Below, piece after piece: positions 36,501 to 47,493 of a stretch of 64,000 nt of DNA. The DNA comes from Hypsibius dujardini (lineage: Eukaryota; Tardigrada; Eutardigrada; Parachela; Hypsibiidae), in contig LRSR01013277.1 of assembly GCA_001579985.1 (NCBI GenBank), positions 1 to 64,000 of the forward strand, given 5' to 3'. The notes under the pieces were generated by a model that was not told the origin of the DNA, made no database searches, and was given only the letters and a program-made list of their open reading frames with translations. Position 1 is the stretch's first letter. Each line of letters starts with the position of its first letter. The translations under genes and the position numbers were made by a program.

Positions 36501-37267
36501 GGGATTGTTAAAAAAAATCGAAAATAAATATTTTCCAGTACGCGAGTCAATCGAAAATCCACAAACGGATAAAAGATATTATGGATTGCTTTAAATTTTA
36601 TAAGACATGATATTTTTATCCGCTCGTGCGGCACGGTTTTTTCTCACACTTTAAGTTATAAAGTACCACAAAAGGACGATTGATTGATTAAAGCCAAAAA
36701 AATATTTTTGTTACTTCCTTACAGCACATCAGGAGCTGTCGTCGCGGCGATTACTTTGCCTCCCTTTGGAATACGGTTCACCAGGGGGTATTGAGTGCGG
36801 AAGCTACTCTCCCAACCCGCACTCGGCGCAAAGTCCGTCCTCCCTAACAGAGCTGCTTGACGGTAACCTTCCTCCTGCAGCATGTTGGATGTCACGCAGA
36901 CACCATGAGCCAGCCATTGGTGGTATTGCGGAACCATTTTCCGATTGATGTCCCGATACTTAGACAGTGGCGCTAGTCGCTTCATATTGTCGTTAGTTAC
37001 TTTGTTCAGGTCCAGTTTCATAATACGCGTGATAGTGCTTTTGTTGACGCCGTACTTGATTGCTGCGTCGGTCCGTTTCATCTGCAAACAGAATCCCCAT
37101 CGGTATCACCTACCAGTCAGAACTCCAGAAGATTATGCACAGAAGTAGAAAAGAGATGTACTAACACCACCGTCATTCACGTCTATCTGCACTTGTTTTT
37201 TGGTCGCTAAACTAAGGAACGTCTGTAATTTCCGATGGGGTCTAATATGTTTAAAATGGGATGCCAT
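33591..37267 (-). CDS. fusion of CENP-B/Tigger DNA-binding region with HIPK-like pseudokinase C-lobe
   Basis: Five exons, 37267-37166, 37081-36723, 35285-35000, 34285-33886 and 33760-33591, join in phase from ATG to TAG with GT/AG borders, giving 438 residues. Residues about 10-135 are a transposase-type DNA-binding region: a first helix-turn-helix (LSLATKKQVQIDV, AAIKYGVNKSTITRI) and a CENP-B-like second one (TSNMLQEEGYRQAALL, SAGWESSFRTQYP). Residues about 185-380 align with the HIPK kinase domain from the hinge onward: LRDYLEQRRSNPMPLGFVR, GDLNPETILL for HADLKPENIML, YRSPQVLVG for YRAPEIILG, WSLGCILAELLLGRPLYSG, and DPYQRMDLADMLHDPFITL. The N-lobe is absent, the catalytic loop Lys and Asn are Asn and Thr, and DFG is not recognisable, so it should not phosphorylate. 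The second intron contains the foldback element at 35491-36429. Alternatively, exons 3-5 are a separate gene starting at ATG 35281. Confidence 0.68.
34490..34590. repeat. diverged end fragment of the 9-bp-TSD element family
   Basis: GGGTGTGCATAAAAGGTGTAA, then GTTGGGAGATGGGGAATGGG, resemble the terminal repeat of the element at 26318. This is a truncated relic inside the last-but-one intron of the fusion gene. Confidence 0.6.
35491..36429. mobile_element. 0.94-kb foldback element with about 415-bp TIRs and TA target duplication
   Basis: Left arm 35491 to about 35905 and right arm about 36015-36429 are inverted copies with few differences, starting GGTGGGCTGTTGCCTAG. The spacer is only about 110 bp and AT-rich. 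TA dinucleotides flank both ends (35489-35490 and 36430-36431). There is no ORF of note. TA duplication points to the Tc1/mariner or a related superfamily. It lies in an intron of the fusion gene. Confidence 0.85.
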
Positions 37268-37689
37268 CCTTAGAAAACAATTGGACAGAAGATTTATATT
37301 CACGGCGGTAAGAAAATCTAAGCAACTGGCAGTTGCAAATATGCAAGTCTAAAACAGGTTCCCCGTCGCCGACCACAGTGGCCGGGCGCTGTATAGAGTA
37401 CCTTCCATAGGACTTCTCGCAGCCGGCTACCTGAGAACACACATGTGCATGATTCAGTCATACAGTGCAACCAATAACATTTCACATACGAGGGTTGCGG
37501 CTAGAGGGCAGCTAATGAATAGCGTGAGCATGACACATACAGCGAAAAGGTGTATCTGCGCGGCGATTTTTTGCAAAGAAGGGCATGTACTCACATACAG
37601 CAAATTTATCGTTAAAAACACCCAAATGTGAGGGAGGGTGCTCAAACGCCTAGCACGGATTAGCACCAAACGTTTCCTTGAGAATAATA

Positions 37690-38974
37690 CAGTACGCCCC
37701 ATTTACATAGTTCCAACTTTTCAAAAATGTATTTCACCCAGAAGGAACGACAATCTTACTCAAAAAGTAATTTCTATCTGATAGCCAGACATTTCAATCA
37801 TCCTTTTCACTCGTTTCGGCCAAGCTGTGAGAATGTTTCGGCAGTGTCCCAAACCAAACTTCTTCCACTCCCGTTTTGCGATCGTTACCAGTTCGGCCAT
37901 ATTCTTCGCCTTGTGTCTGTTGCATCGCCTCTTAAAAATTGAGTTTACACCGTAATCCATCGGGGATGAATTGGGCGAGTTTGACATCCATTTCTCCTTC
38001 GTAATAAATTTTAATTTTCCGATCTTGGAGCCACTTGACGACCGTATCCTTGACGTGAGCTCCGGCGCTGTCCATGTGGAGGATGACTTTCTTTTCCTCC
38101 CCCGAATAAAGCCGCGGGACGTCCTTTCTGAACAGCGGTTCAAGAATGAAATTGATGAACATCTAGCTATTCATTTTGGCCTTCGGAGGGACGAAATAGA
38201 GAGACGTCGGGCCATTGCAGGAGATTGCCATGCAGACCATCACTTTTCCAGGCCATTCTGAACGAGGCGTTTTTTTCCATTCTTTCGGGGCTGGTTTATT
38301 CGGTGATTCGTAATATCCATCCCGCTCCCTAGTAAGTCAATTTAGATCCAGGTACGTCTCATCGATACTGACAATCACGGGAAGTTTTTGACGGCTGAGA
38401 CAACGTAGAAAGTGCGGCCCGCAATTGAGACGCTGTTGAGTTTGCTTCGGAGTGAGGACGTGCGTCGTTGCTTTCTTATGGTACGTCTGGCCAAGATCTT
38501 CCTTCAGAACCCGCGACACAGTGCCCGTAGAGATCCCAAGTTTGCAGGAACTTTTACGTTGGGTGGGGATTGGGGGTATCGATAGTTTTGGCAATTTTTT
38601 ATGAGTTTGTCGGAGCGGATAAGAGTTAGTCCCCGTTTGTTGACGTTTTCACTTCTTTCTTCGACGGGATGTCTTCTTCCTCCTCGGATTTGATGATTCG
38701 AAGTATGGTCCTATACGAAACACTGATCTCCTTCTCCGCCAGATTTTTTTGGATTTTTCGGGAGGATGGCAAAACGTAGTATAACACTAAAATGCGTCCC
38801 CTAATTTCAGAAATAATTTCGCGCACCATTTTGAATTCAAAAAACGCCAACTGACAAAATTTGTATTGCCTACAAGACTACTACATTAAATATCGTGTGG
38901 GATGGATTTCGGATCAACTGATCGGGCTTGTAGAATTTGGCAGCAAGTTGGGACAATGTTAATGGGGTGCACTG
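37690..38974 (-). mobile_element. Tc1/mariner-type transposon with broken transposase
   Basis: The ends CAGTACGCCCCATTTACAT and (reverse complement) CAGTGCACCCCATTAACAT are inverted, flanked by TA on both sides. The 1,285-bp body carries a minus-strand transposase in several frames: N-terminal MVREIISEIRGRILVLYY at 38830, a helix-turn-helix (GISTGTVSRVL), SIDETYLD (first Asp), VILHMDSAGAHVKD (second Asp) and SPNSSPMDYG (third Asp). About 38 residues separate the last two Asps if the frame change between them is bridged, which suggests a DD37-39D clade rather than classical mariner. At least two frame changes make it inactive. Confidence 0.8.
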
Positions 38975-39095
38975 TATAAGCCGACTACAAAAGTTTTAAT
39001 TCGTGCCGTTTTGTTTACTGAACTGAAGCTGCGCAGATCTAAAAGTATTCAAAGTTCGCTAATTTTCCAGTGTTTATTTCGCCATTTCAAACTCC

Positions 39096-39097
<2 letters not shown>

Positions 39098-39129
<32 letters not shown>
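39098..39129. repeat. (CTGT)n microsatellite
   Basis: Eight uninterrupted ctgt units. Confidence 0.95.
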
Positions 39130-39639
39130 AAAGTTGTCGAAATCCGCATGCGATAACTTAAACGGCTTTGATTCCAGCACCCAAACGCGGCTTATATGTG
39201 CACATCGACGCAATGAGCTCATCGTCGAACGGACAGACGTTTTCTCGAAATTCGACGGCTCTGGCTGCAGTATATAAACGCTTACATACTGTATCTGTGT
39301 AGGCTCTGCTGAAAATTACAGTTGTGTGTACAAATAACGAGTTCAGAGAGCGGCGATTTTAAATGTAGCGTTGGGCGCCTTAGTCCTGTCTAGTAAGTGG
39401 GGCAGACGCTCCACCTGTGGTCCCCTCTTGTTCGTAGTAACATGCTATAGTTCCACACTTGTATCAATCGACAAGCTACGGCAAACATTGCGTTCAGCAG
39501 TTTTATCGTACATGGGCGCCCCTCGTCAAGCGCGACCCAATGTCTCGAAACTAATCAGTCAATCTAACATTCATAAATATATGTACTACAACCAGGCAGA
39601 CTTTTGTAGACTGATAAGCTCAGGCCGACCAACCGACCG

Positions 39640-39645
39640 AAAGAC

Positions 39646-39710
<65 letters not shown>

Positions 39711-39712
39711 GC
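39640..39712. repeat. (GACA)n microsatellite
   Basis: About 17 gaca units, the reverse-complement motif of the CTGT run 0.5 kb to the left. The two runs are in inverted orientation. Confidence 0.95.
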
Positions 39713-42120
39713 ATTTTCAAGAATTTTATTAGTATTTTAATTAATCTTTTCTGTTCAGACCGTCATCGGTGTTCCTTACCTTTTAGTTAAAAGCAGATCC
39801 ACTTGGGGAACGGCATGATTAATCACCACCCGCCGTCCTCCTCCCACATCTGAATGAGCGTCGTTGATGGTCTTTGTCCACCTTTTTCGCAAGAGTGCCC
39901 GTTCCTATTATCATTTAGCGGTGCAGATGTCAGTAGCCACCCATGGAGATACTGTATAGCGAACATACTTTCGCAATGATACTTTATTACTGATGTTTTC
40001 TTGGGTTAAGGTCCGTGCGCACGATACGCAAAATCATCCATGGTCTTCTTGAACGTGGGCGCCTCCTTCTTTTGCTTCCACTACAATACAGTTGAGACTA
40101 AAAAACTAATCGGGCAAGAAAATCCAGAATGTCCTAACAGAACATTGTTCATAGGAGAGGTTTAGTTACCGATCGAATTCAATATACTCACCATGCTGTT
40201 AAGTGTTTCATCAGAACACGCGGCACCCAGCTGGCCATTTTCCGCGAGAATTCCGGTTGTGTCCCTCCCGACGAGGTCCCGTCACGCTGCTTCGTGCCAG
40301 GAAGGATAGAAGCGCGTTCTAAATTACCATGATGCAATAGTGATTGGCGAATAGATGAGATCCTCCGGAATACCCCTAGTAAGGTACACGATATACACGA
40401 TAAATGGCCAATGTTAGATATTTTACAGACTTCTACAACGAACTCTCGCAACGATATGGCGCTGCTCACGTTGCACGCTTTCACCGTTGGTTGCCATTTA
40501 GTCGAGCCGAAACGGACAATTTCATTATCCGCAGGGCACTGTTTAAAGAGACTTTGTTTGCAGTAGTTCGAACAAGCGGAGAAGGCTCGGCAACCGGTGA
40601 GAGAACTGAATGGCACACTTGAGTTTGAGGCCATTAGACGCGACCAGTTAACGTGGCTCTACCTGCAATGGGAAAGGCAAGGCTAGACGGCAATATGAGA
40701 TAAATTTATTATACCATAATAATAACGCAATTCTGCTTTCAGTTGTTGCATTTAAGGCGATTGCTCGCACGGCCAAAGTACTAGGCTGAACAAAAATTAG
40801 AATCTTTCACATATCACAAGCAGTGTGTGGCTCTAATTCGGTCAAGTTAGTATTCTGACTGTATGCAAAAGTCCGGAAACTCGACGATTCGCACAATGAG
40901 AGTTAGACAAACAGACAGACAAACAGACAGACAAAACGACAGCCGGCCCATAAGACGAAATACAATAATTTCAGATCTGGTTCTCATGCTAAATGACTGA
41001 TTGAGGCCACTTTTTGAGAAAATTTAAACACCACGCTTTAAGCCACTTTAGCCAGTGGCGCCATCTACGTTCTGCGTTGAGTTGCAAAGTTCGAATGGAC
41101 TCTGTGCTTGCTACATACTATAACACTGACTTCCGTACTAGCACCACACCTCAGGTGGCTATCTTAATGGTTCCGGTACGATTCCAAAATTATGCTATGA
41201 CTAGAAGTAAAACTTCTTATTTATTTCATTTGGAATTGAATTGGGAAAAAAGAAAACTAAATATTTTAATTAGTCGACTACTTTTGGTTTGAAACATAAG
41301 GCCGACTTCCGTGACCATCGTCCATCAAATATTTCCGGAGTGTGCGCTCGACTCTGATTCGCAGAGTAATTTCTTATTCGCCCATTCTTCTTCCCATGAG
41401 TGGGGAAATAGTACAAATACAAGTAATAAATAAAAATATGAAAATAATAGAGATAATATGGTTGCATAAGAAGTGTTCTTGTTTCGGCTCAGCTGGGTCG
41501 GACAAATTGATTCTGGGATGTGTTTCTCAGTCGCGGGCCGTAATTGCAGTTAGTTGCACAAATAAAATTGTACATACTACATAATACATATCCCACAAGT
41601 ATGAATATAAATTATACATGAAGAATACTGTACAGAAGGATCACAGGAGGACGTGATACTGAATGAACAATATACTTCCGACCAAGTCGTATTCAGACCG
41701 AGGAGCGAAGCGACGAGGTCCTCTAAGGTGCAGTGCTGTGGTTGGAAATCGAGGATGTCTGTCTGTGTGCTTGTCACGGTCATGGGCGGGGGTAATCATG
41801 TTGAGTGCTCTCAAATGATTGGCCAGTGTAGTCTAGGGCGCCCTACCTACAGTGACTACAGTCTATATCAAGCTTGAGCGTTGCCGAAGATGAACGTCTG
41901 AAAGTTTTAGGGACTGGCTTTCAATACACGATAAAATCTGTTCGTTCTCAGTACTAGTAAGAAATATCTTAACTTAAGGCATCAATTCTGTTTTCGCAAA
42001 ACAATTGAATAAGCTCCTCGGTTTTCCATGGATCGCATCGGTTGATAGTTGTATTTTATTTTATGTCACTCATAAACGATGTTCATTTCCCATACATTGG
42101 CGGATTGAGAACGGCTCGGT

Positions 42121-42798
42121 GGAGATGGCAAACCTGCTGAAAGGGGCGGCAAACAGTTTCTCCTTCTCCCCCCGTCCTTCAAGTTTTGAGAGCAAGTTTT
42201 AACATGCGTAAGCCTCATTTTAGGCCTGACAGTGCTCATCCACACCGATTCAATCATTGCAAATTTGTAATGCTCTGGTAATAGCAGTCTTGCCCGGCTT
42301 GAGCACTGCAAACTTGCAGAACTTGTTCGCCCGGCCCCTTGACAAACACAACATTTCTACCGCCGCTTGCGAAAAAGATCGATGACTCATGCATGCGTAT
42401 CCATTTTCCTTCTTGCGCTATGTATGAGCAACGTTTGGCCTCGAGCTAATCGCAACGTGCAGCGCCATAGGCCTACATACCTTCACATAAAATGCTACTT
42501 TGGCCTCACAACATCTACACATGTGGCCGCAATTTTGTCCGGTCGTTCAAAACATCAGCACAGTTATTAAGGCCTGGTAGGATGAGAGCCTACTCATGCT
42601 ATGGGGCCCCCGTAAAAACCGGACCAGACAAAATTGCAGCCAATGTGCACACCATCTAACAGCAACAGCAACCTACACAGGATGCAATTTCTGCAGCACA
42701 CGTTATGAGCGCACAAATAGAAGCACATAAAATTTAGCTCAAACATTGGAGTTGCTCAAATTCTGCACGACATTAGAGTATGTGTCTGGCGGGGAATT
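42121..42798 (+). promoter_or_regulatory. upstream region of the fusion gene, shared with the 29.6-kb duplicate
   Basis: The 680 bases before the ATG are conserved with 29566-30155 apart from a block of about 95 bp (roughly 42440-42530) missing in the duplicate. Both keep TGACTCATGCATGCGTATCC, whose TGACTCA core is a bZIP (AP-1) site. The region presumably holds the promoter and 5' leader and was duplicated together with the first exons. Confidence 0.5.
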
Positions 42799-44081
42799 AT
42801 GGCGGTCGCGCTCAATCCCACCAAGAAAAAGGCCAAATGCCTGACAATATCGGAAAAGCTGGAGGTTCTAAACGATCTAGACTCGGTAAACGTTTATTCT
42901 CGTGATAATTCCATATTTCTGCGTGTTAACGAGAAACTTTATTTGTTCTCCTCTTCCTCAACGCAGACCAAAATGAACGGAAGCGGAGTGGCAAACAAAT
43001 ACGGCGTCAATAAAGCGACAGTATCACGGATTAAAGCCCAAGGTGAAAAGCTGCGTCAAGAATATAGGAATAACCATAATTTGCGGTTAAAACGCCTCCC
43101 AAGAAGGACCACCTTCAACGAAATAAATAGCCGGATGGAGGACTTTATCATGGAACGGTTTGAGGGGAGAGAAAGCCCCCTGACGGGGCCGATGCTTCAA
43201 GCGAAAGCAAGACAATTTGCCGCGGAACTCGGTTTCCCCGACTTTAAAGCCAGCGACGGTTGGCTTCAGTCGTTCCGCGCACGCCGCCTCATAACACTGC
43301 CTACCGCGGCAATAACTTCGACGAGGAAAGCGCAACCAGACGAAGCCGATTTCCTTGTGGCTGACGTGTCGCGTGACCCAGTTGCGCGACTTCTCCCTGC
43401 GACTAATTCGTCTGACCCAGCCGTATCGGATGATAAACGTACCATCAGGCCGACTCAAACATCAACAGAGGCGGCCAGCAACGCACTAGTATCATGGCAA
43501 AAAGGAATTCAAACGGATAATGCCGAAAGCAGCATTCAAGGCTCGGTGTTGGAGCGAAATAAGGCTCTTGCACGCAGCCTGATAAGCGCTGCCAGTGGAA
43601 CGCTAACTGAAGCTCCTGCCAGCATCACACCCGTCACACAGGCGGGCAAAACTGTCAGTGAAACAATTCAGAGGAATGTCCATGCTATTCATCAACTATT
43701 ACCGCTCTACGGGACAATCAAGTCATTGACATTTGAGTATTTTGTTTTGGAATTCATTGAAAGCGAAATCATTGGACAGGTACGTTGATTTGCGCAAATG
43801 GTAGAACTTTTTTCGTGTGTATAGCACAGCAGTCGTGTCATTCCCTCGTTCGCAATGAAATCTTGTAATATGATTTCTTTCTGCAGGTTGCAAGATGCTG
43901 GAGAAAAGGCACGAATGACATAGTGGCAATTAAGATTGTCCAAAATAGCAGCCGATCAAATCAATCGGTTGAAGCTGACTTAATTCTCATTTCTGAGAGC
44001 TTCCAATATGAAGATTGTACATGTTATGTATTAGAAGTGGTGAGGAATGGAACGATACAACGGATCAGGACCGCTGACTGA
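42799..44081 (+). CDS. fusion of CENP-B/Tigger DNA-binding region with HIPK-like kinase N-lobe
   Basis: Exons 42799-42885, 42967-43779 and 43887-44081 join in phase and give 364 residues; the first intron is 81 nt and would also read through. Residues about 8-130 carry two helix-turn-helix units of the pogo/Tigger/CENP-B type (AKCLTISEKLEVLNDLD, VANKYGVNKATVSRIK; then MEDFIMERF, LTGPMLQAKARQFAAELG, WLQSFRAR). A Ser/Thr/Ala-rich linker follows (to about 280). The end matches the HIPK kinase N-lobe: FEYFVLEFIESEIIGQVAR against YEVLEFLGRGTFGQVVK, then CWRKGTNDIVAIKIVQNSS and ESFQYEDCTCYVLEV. The VAIK lysine is kept but the Gly-rich loop is lost. The frame stops at TGA 44079; a GTGAGG donor after YVLEV could lead on, but no C-lobe is seen downstream. 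First-intron position matches the gene at 33591-37267. Confidence 0.7.
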
Positions 44082-47000
44082 GTTACGATATAGGGCTATA
44101 CGACTAGCAGTATGCGATATAATCATCATCGGAAGTAAATCATAAAACATGGCGAAAGTAGATTTGCAACCAGTTGCTGGACCGAGGGGGTGCTGTAATC
44201 AAAAAACGGAGGAATTCAACAGTTTCTAGTCAGTTAACCCCACCCGCCTCCATGAGTCGGGACTTACAATACCTTCATACTGAGGTATGACGACTTTTAG
44301 GATCGCAACCAGACAGACAGACACATAGTGTACGTAAAGATATATGCCTGGATTACCTTGTGCATCGGCGAAAGTTGACTTATCATCTTTTCCACTTTTT
44401 TGCAAGTCAAAGGCAGTTCTCCGGATCTTCATTGGCATATTCCACTCAAGAAATTGCACAGCATCTTCAAATTGTCCTGGTTGAGCGCTTGTTCTCAGAA
44501 TGTTTGCAGGCAGGTTTGCAGAGCTGATTATGTAACACGGTTTCTGACACAGAATATAAAAAAACCTCACTCGCTTGAGCGGATATGGGAAAATGGGACC
44601 GCTCATTATCATCGATACTTTTCGAAAAAGAAGTTTGATTGCCAATATTCTTAATTTACCCCTTTAGAAAGGAAAATAATTTTTTGTTTCGAAAACCAAA
44701 TCCCCAACGCTCGATTTTTAAAAGTAACGTTTTATGGCGTGGTGACCTTAAAGACGATACGGTTCTTTTCATTCCGAGTATCAAGTACCAGCAGCGGAAA
44801 TAATCATAAGACTCGATGAAAGGACTAAAAATCATCAGTTTTATCCTATGCACTGAAGTATGCATGGAAAAGATTTAACCACAGTTGAGCTTTGTTCAAT
44901 GAGGATTTGACGATTTTTCGTTTCCAGTGATGACCACTCACAAGAGGTCGGAACGATAGCCGACGCGCCAATCTGCCTGCAATTGTTTTGTCGCAGATAG
45001 TGAACTAAATACGCGCATTTTAGAAATATATTTTGGTTGCTTTCGAGCCCTGGTACTGACGAGAAAAAAACTGAAAGTTTCTTTATTGCACTAACCGCTT
45101 AATCATGGACTTCAGTGGTTGACTTCTTGATCTAGTCTCACTTCCAACTAGATTATATTTCCCATGTACGATTTCAGAGAGGAAACCCAGAATTTCTCCG
45201 TTTTATATTGTTTAACAGAGCTATAATTATGATGATTTTCAAAATTTATTTCATCGGCGTGGCTCTAAAAATTGGTTTTATTTTAAAATTCAAAGTTTTG
45301 GGAAACACTAAAGGTTTCCATTTCCCACTGTAAAAACTTCATTTTTGAGAAATGGTTGAATTCAAAAGATTTTGACATTTTTCCTCTTAAAATTCAATTT
45401 GACATCGATTGGCATTAGCGGAATCTTTCCTGGAGATCAGGGGGCGGAGCTATAAGTCATTCTTGAACCTGACCAGACTTCGAGGTGACATTTCAGAAAT
45501 TACCCATAGTTCCGCCCCTGACTTCCAGCGAAGATTCTGCTAGTGCCCATCGCCATCATATTAACTTAGATAGAGATGTAAATTGCAACTCATCCGCTAT
45601 ATTTTCTTAGGGATGGATTTAAATATTAATGTCAGAAAATAAATTTGGTTCGCTTGGCCAAACCCGTTTGGTCACCAGGAAGCTGGAGGGAAGTCAGAGG
45701 GAGACAATTTTTGGGCCATTATTGCCTGAGAGTGGAAAGAGTAAAAAAAATTTGGAAGAACGACCCGTAGCTCAACCCATTGACATCAACGGAAGTTAAT
45801 GATGCAGCGTTGTTGTATATGTTTCAGGTTCAATTTTAAAATTAATTAAAAAAATATGGTATAACAAATCAGTTCGTTTTCCGAAATCGGTATTTTTATA
45901 GTACCAATGCCCTCAAGTAAATAAAAAAATGTTTCCGAAAGTATTCTCAAATTTAAGTAACACTTTGGATAAAATCATTTGCGTTGAAAGCATAACGCTC
46001 AAATAGTGGTATCTGTTACTTATAAAATGGCTGGATAAGACACTGGTTTTTAAAGTCAATAATAGAAGGAAGGTATATGTGTTCGAAACAAGTCAGTTAT
46101 TAGCAAAAACTAACGCGTGAAAATGAGATTCAACTACAACAGGCCCATTGTCAACCGCGGAGGAACGTGATCAATCAAACGACAGGCGCAAAGTCAGGAA
46201 AAAAAGAAAACGGTCAACGCGAAAACGATATCGGAAAAACCAATGTGGCTTCATTGCAAATACATTTTCAGTATTCAAGGGATTAACTCTCTTCATGACA
46301 TTGCCGTTCACCATATTCGTTGAAGAAAGTGAGTTTTAGCCTAGTGCACGTCCATTGAGGTTGGATGCTCAGACAATGCCCCCCCCCCTCATAGCCTCCC
46401 CTCTGTGCTCAAGCGTAGCAACACATTTATTCCGGTGATTTCGTCGGTATTCAATCGTAATTATATCGGGCAGACTGCTCTTGTCTCCTTCATCACTCTG
46501 AAAATATACAAATCAGCCCAATGCTAATGACAATGAGATATGAGTTGTCTATGCTCAGGGCGAACGAAAACATCCGTTGCAAAAGTTGTTGACAGACTAG
46601 GGAGGAATACTCGATTGTTAGCAACTCCGCGAGGTGCCCAGCTAATAACTGTAGCGTCTTGCTTTCACGATTTCTTAGTTACTATACAGGATATAGTGCA
46701 ACCATTTTGTGGTTACGTGGGAAACTGAAATCCGTTATGCCTGGTCCACCTTTATTGTTTACACGTTTAACATGACTGTGGCGGTTCGCACGAACTTCAC
46801 CAATCACTATTGACATTCCGGCCATTAGCTCAATGAAAGAACGCTAGCATGAACATGCAAAGGTCCCTACACTTTTTTTGGTATCAAAGTTGATTATACT
46901 ACAGTGCAGCTGACGAGAAATCAATAAGAAGCGGTGCAATTACCGATTGAAAATTAACTGCCTCCCTCTGTACTGCTGCTGCCTATTTTGATTTTTGGAG

Positions 47001-47493
47001 ATATGACAGGCCTCAGTTCAGTTCGATTGGGATTATATTTAAAGCAGTTCGAAAATGAGTAAATTTTTAGGCTGCTACGAACTGCATTTACAGTACAATC
47101 CAACTGTCAAACACTTTGATTCATAGTCCACAGGGCAGGTAAATAATCACCCTTTAGTTTCAACCCATCACATCCACAAAAACATCTGCCCACATGACAT
47201 GGGATGCGAAGTTTTATTTCGAGGCATTGTAGAGTCAAACATCTTTGAAGAGGCAAGTTTTAAAAACAAATACATGTCTGACTTGGCAGAATAATTTTCT
47301 GGCCACTTTAGAACTTTTAAACTTATTCCCTAATTACCGGGGCCCCAATAGCGAAAGTCACTTAATGCTTAGTCATAATTGTGGGCCAAGTATTCATGGA
47401 AATAATTTGGCTACGCCGAGAGAGCTGCACAATTGAACCCTGGTGAATTGTTGTACAGCGTTGACTTTTTAACTCGCAACACCTTTGGGGCTA
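44082..47493. other. mostly intergenic; one possible minus-strand exon
   Basis: Minus-strand 44358-44530 is an exon-like piece (SSANLPANILRTSAQPGQFE, then AVQFLEWNMPMKIRRTAF) ending at a GTAATC donor; family unknown. A basic 63-codon ORF (46148-46339, KRKRSTRKRYRKN) is probably chance. A C-run lies at about 46380. Otherwise AT-rich and without recognisable genes. Confidence 0.3.
45411..45547. repeat. imperfect foldback, arms about 45 bp
   Basis: GGCATTAGCGGAATCTTTCC and GATCAGGGGGCGGAGCTAT on the left pair with ATAGTTCCGCCCCTGACTTC and AAGATTCTGCTAGTGCC on the right; the spacer is about 50 nt. A similar TCCGCCCCTAAATTGC tract occurs near 52037. It is a likely MITE relic without an identified duplication. 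Confidence 0.6.

Larger units (their letters stand above)
38975..42120. other. mostly intergenic, one uncertain exon pair
   Basis: On the minus strand an open exon-like piece ends HLTAW at a good GTGAGT donor (about 40193). A second piece at about 40080-40018 reads WKQKKEAPTFKKTMDDFAYR to a TAA after a TTGTAG acceptor, but the two are not in matching phase. They may belong to a small gene I cannot resolve. A CTCF-like CGTAGATGGCGCCAC lies at about 41055 (minus), and a CAGA/CAAA run at 40904-40941. Confidence 0.3.

Noticed and set aside
39371-39790. 139-codon ORF through the GACA repeat
   Set aside because: Half of it is translated microsatellite (TDRQ repeats).
46148-46339. Arg/Lys-rich short ORF
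   Set aside because: Composition follows an A/G-rich tract, and nothing marks it as a gene.
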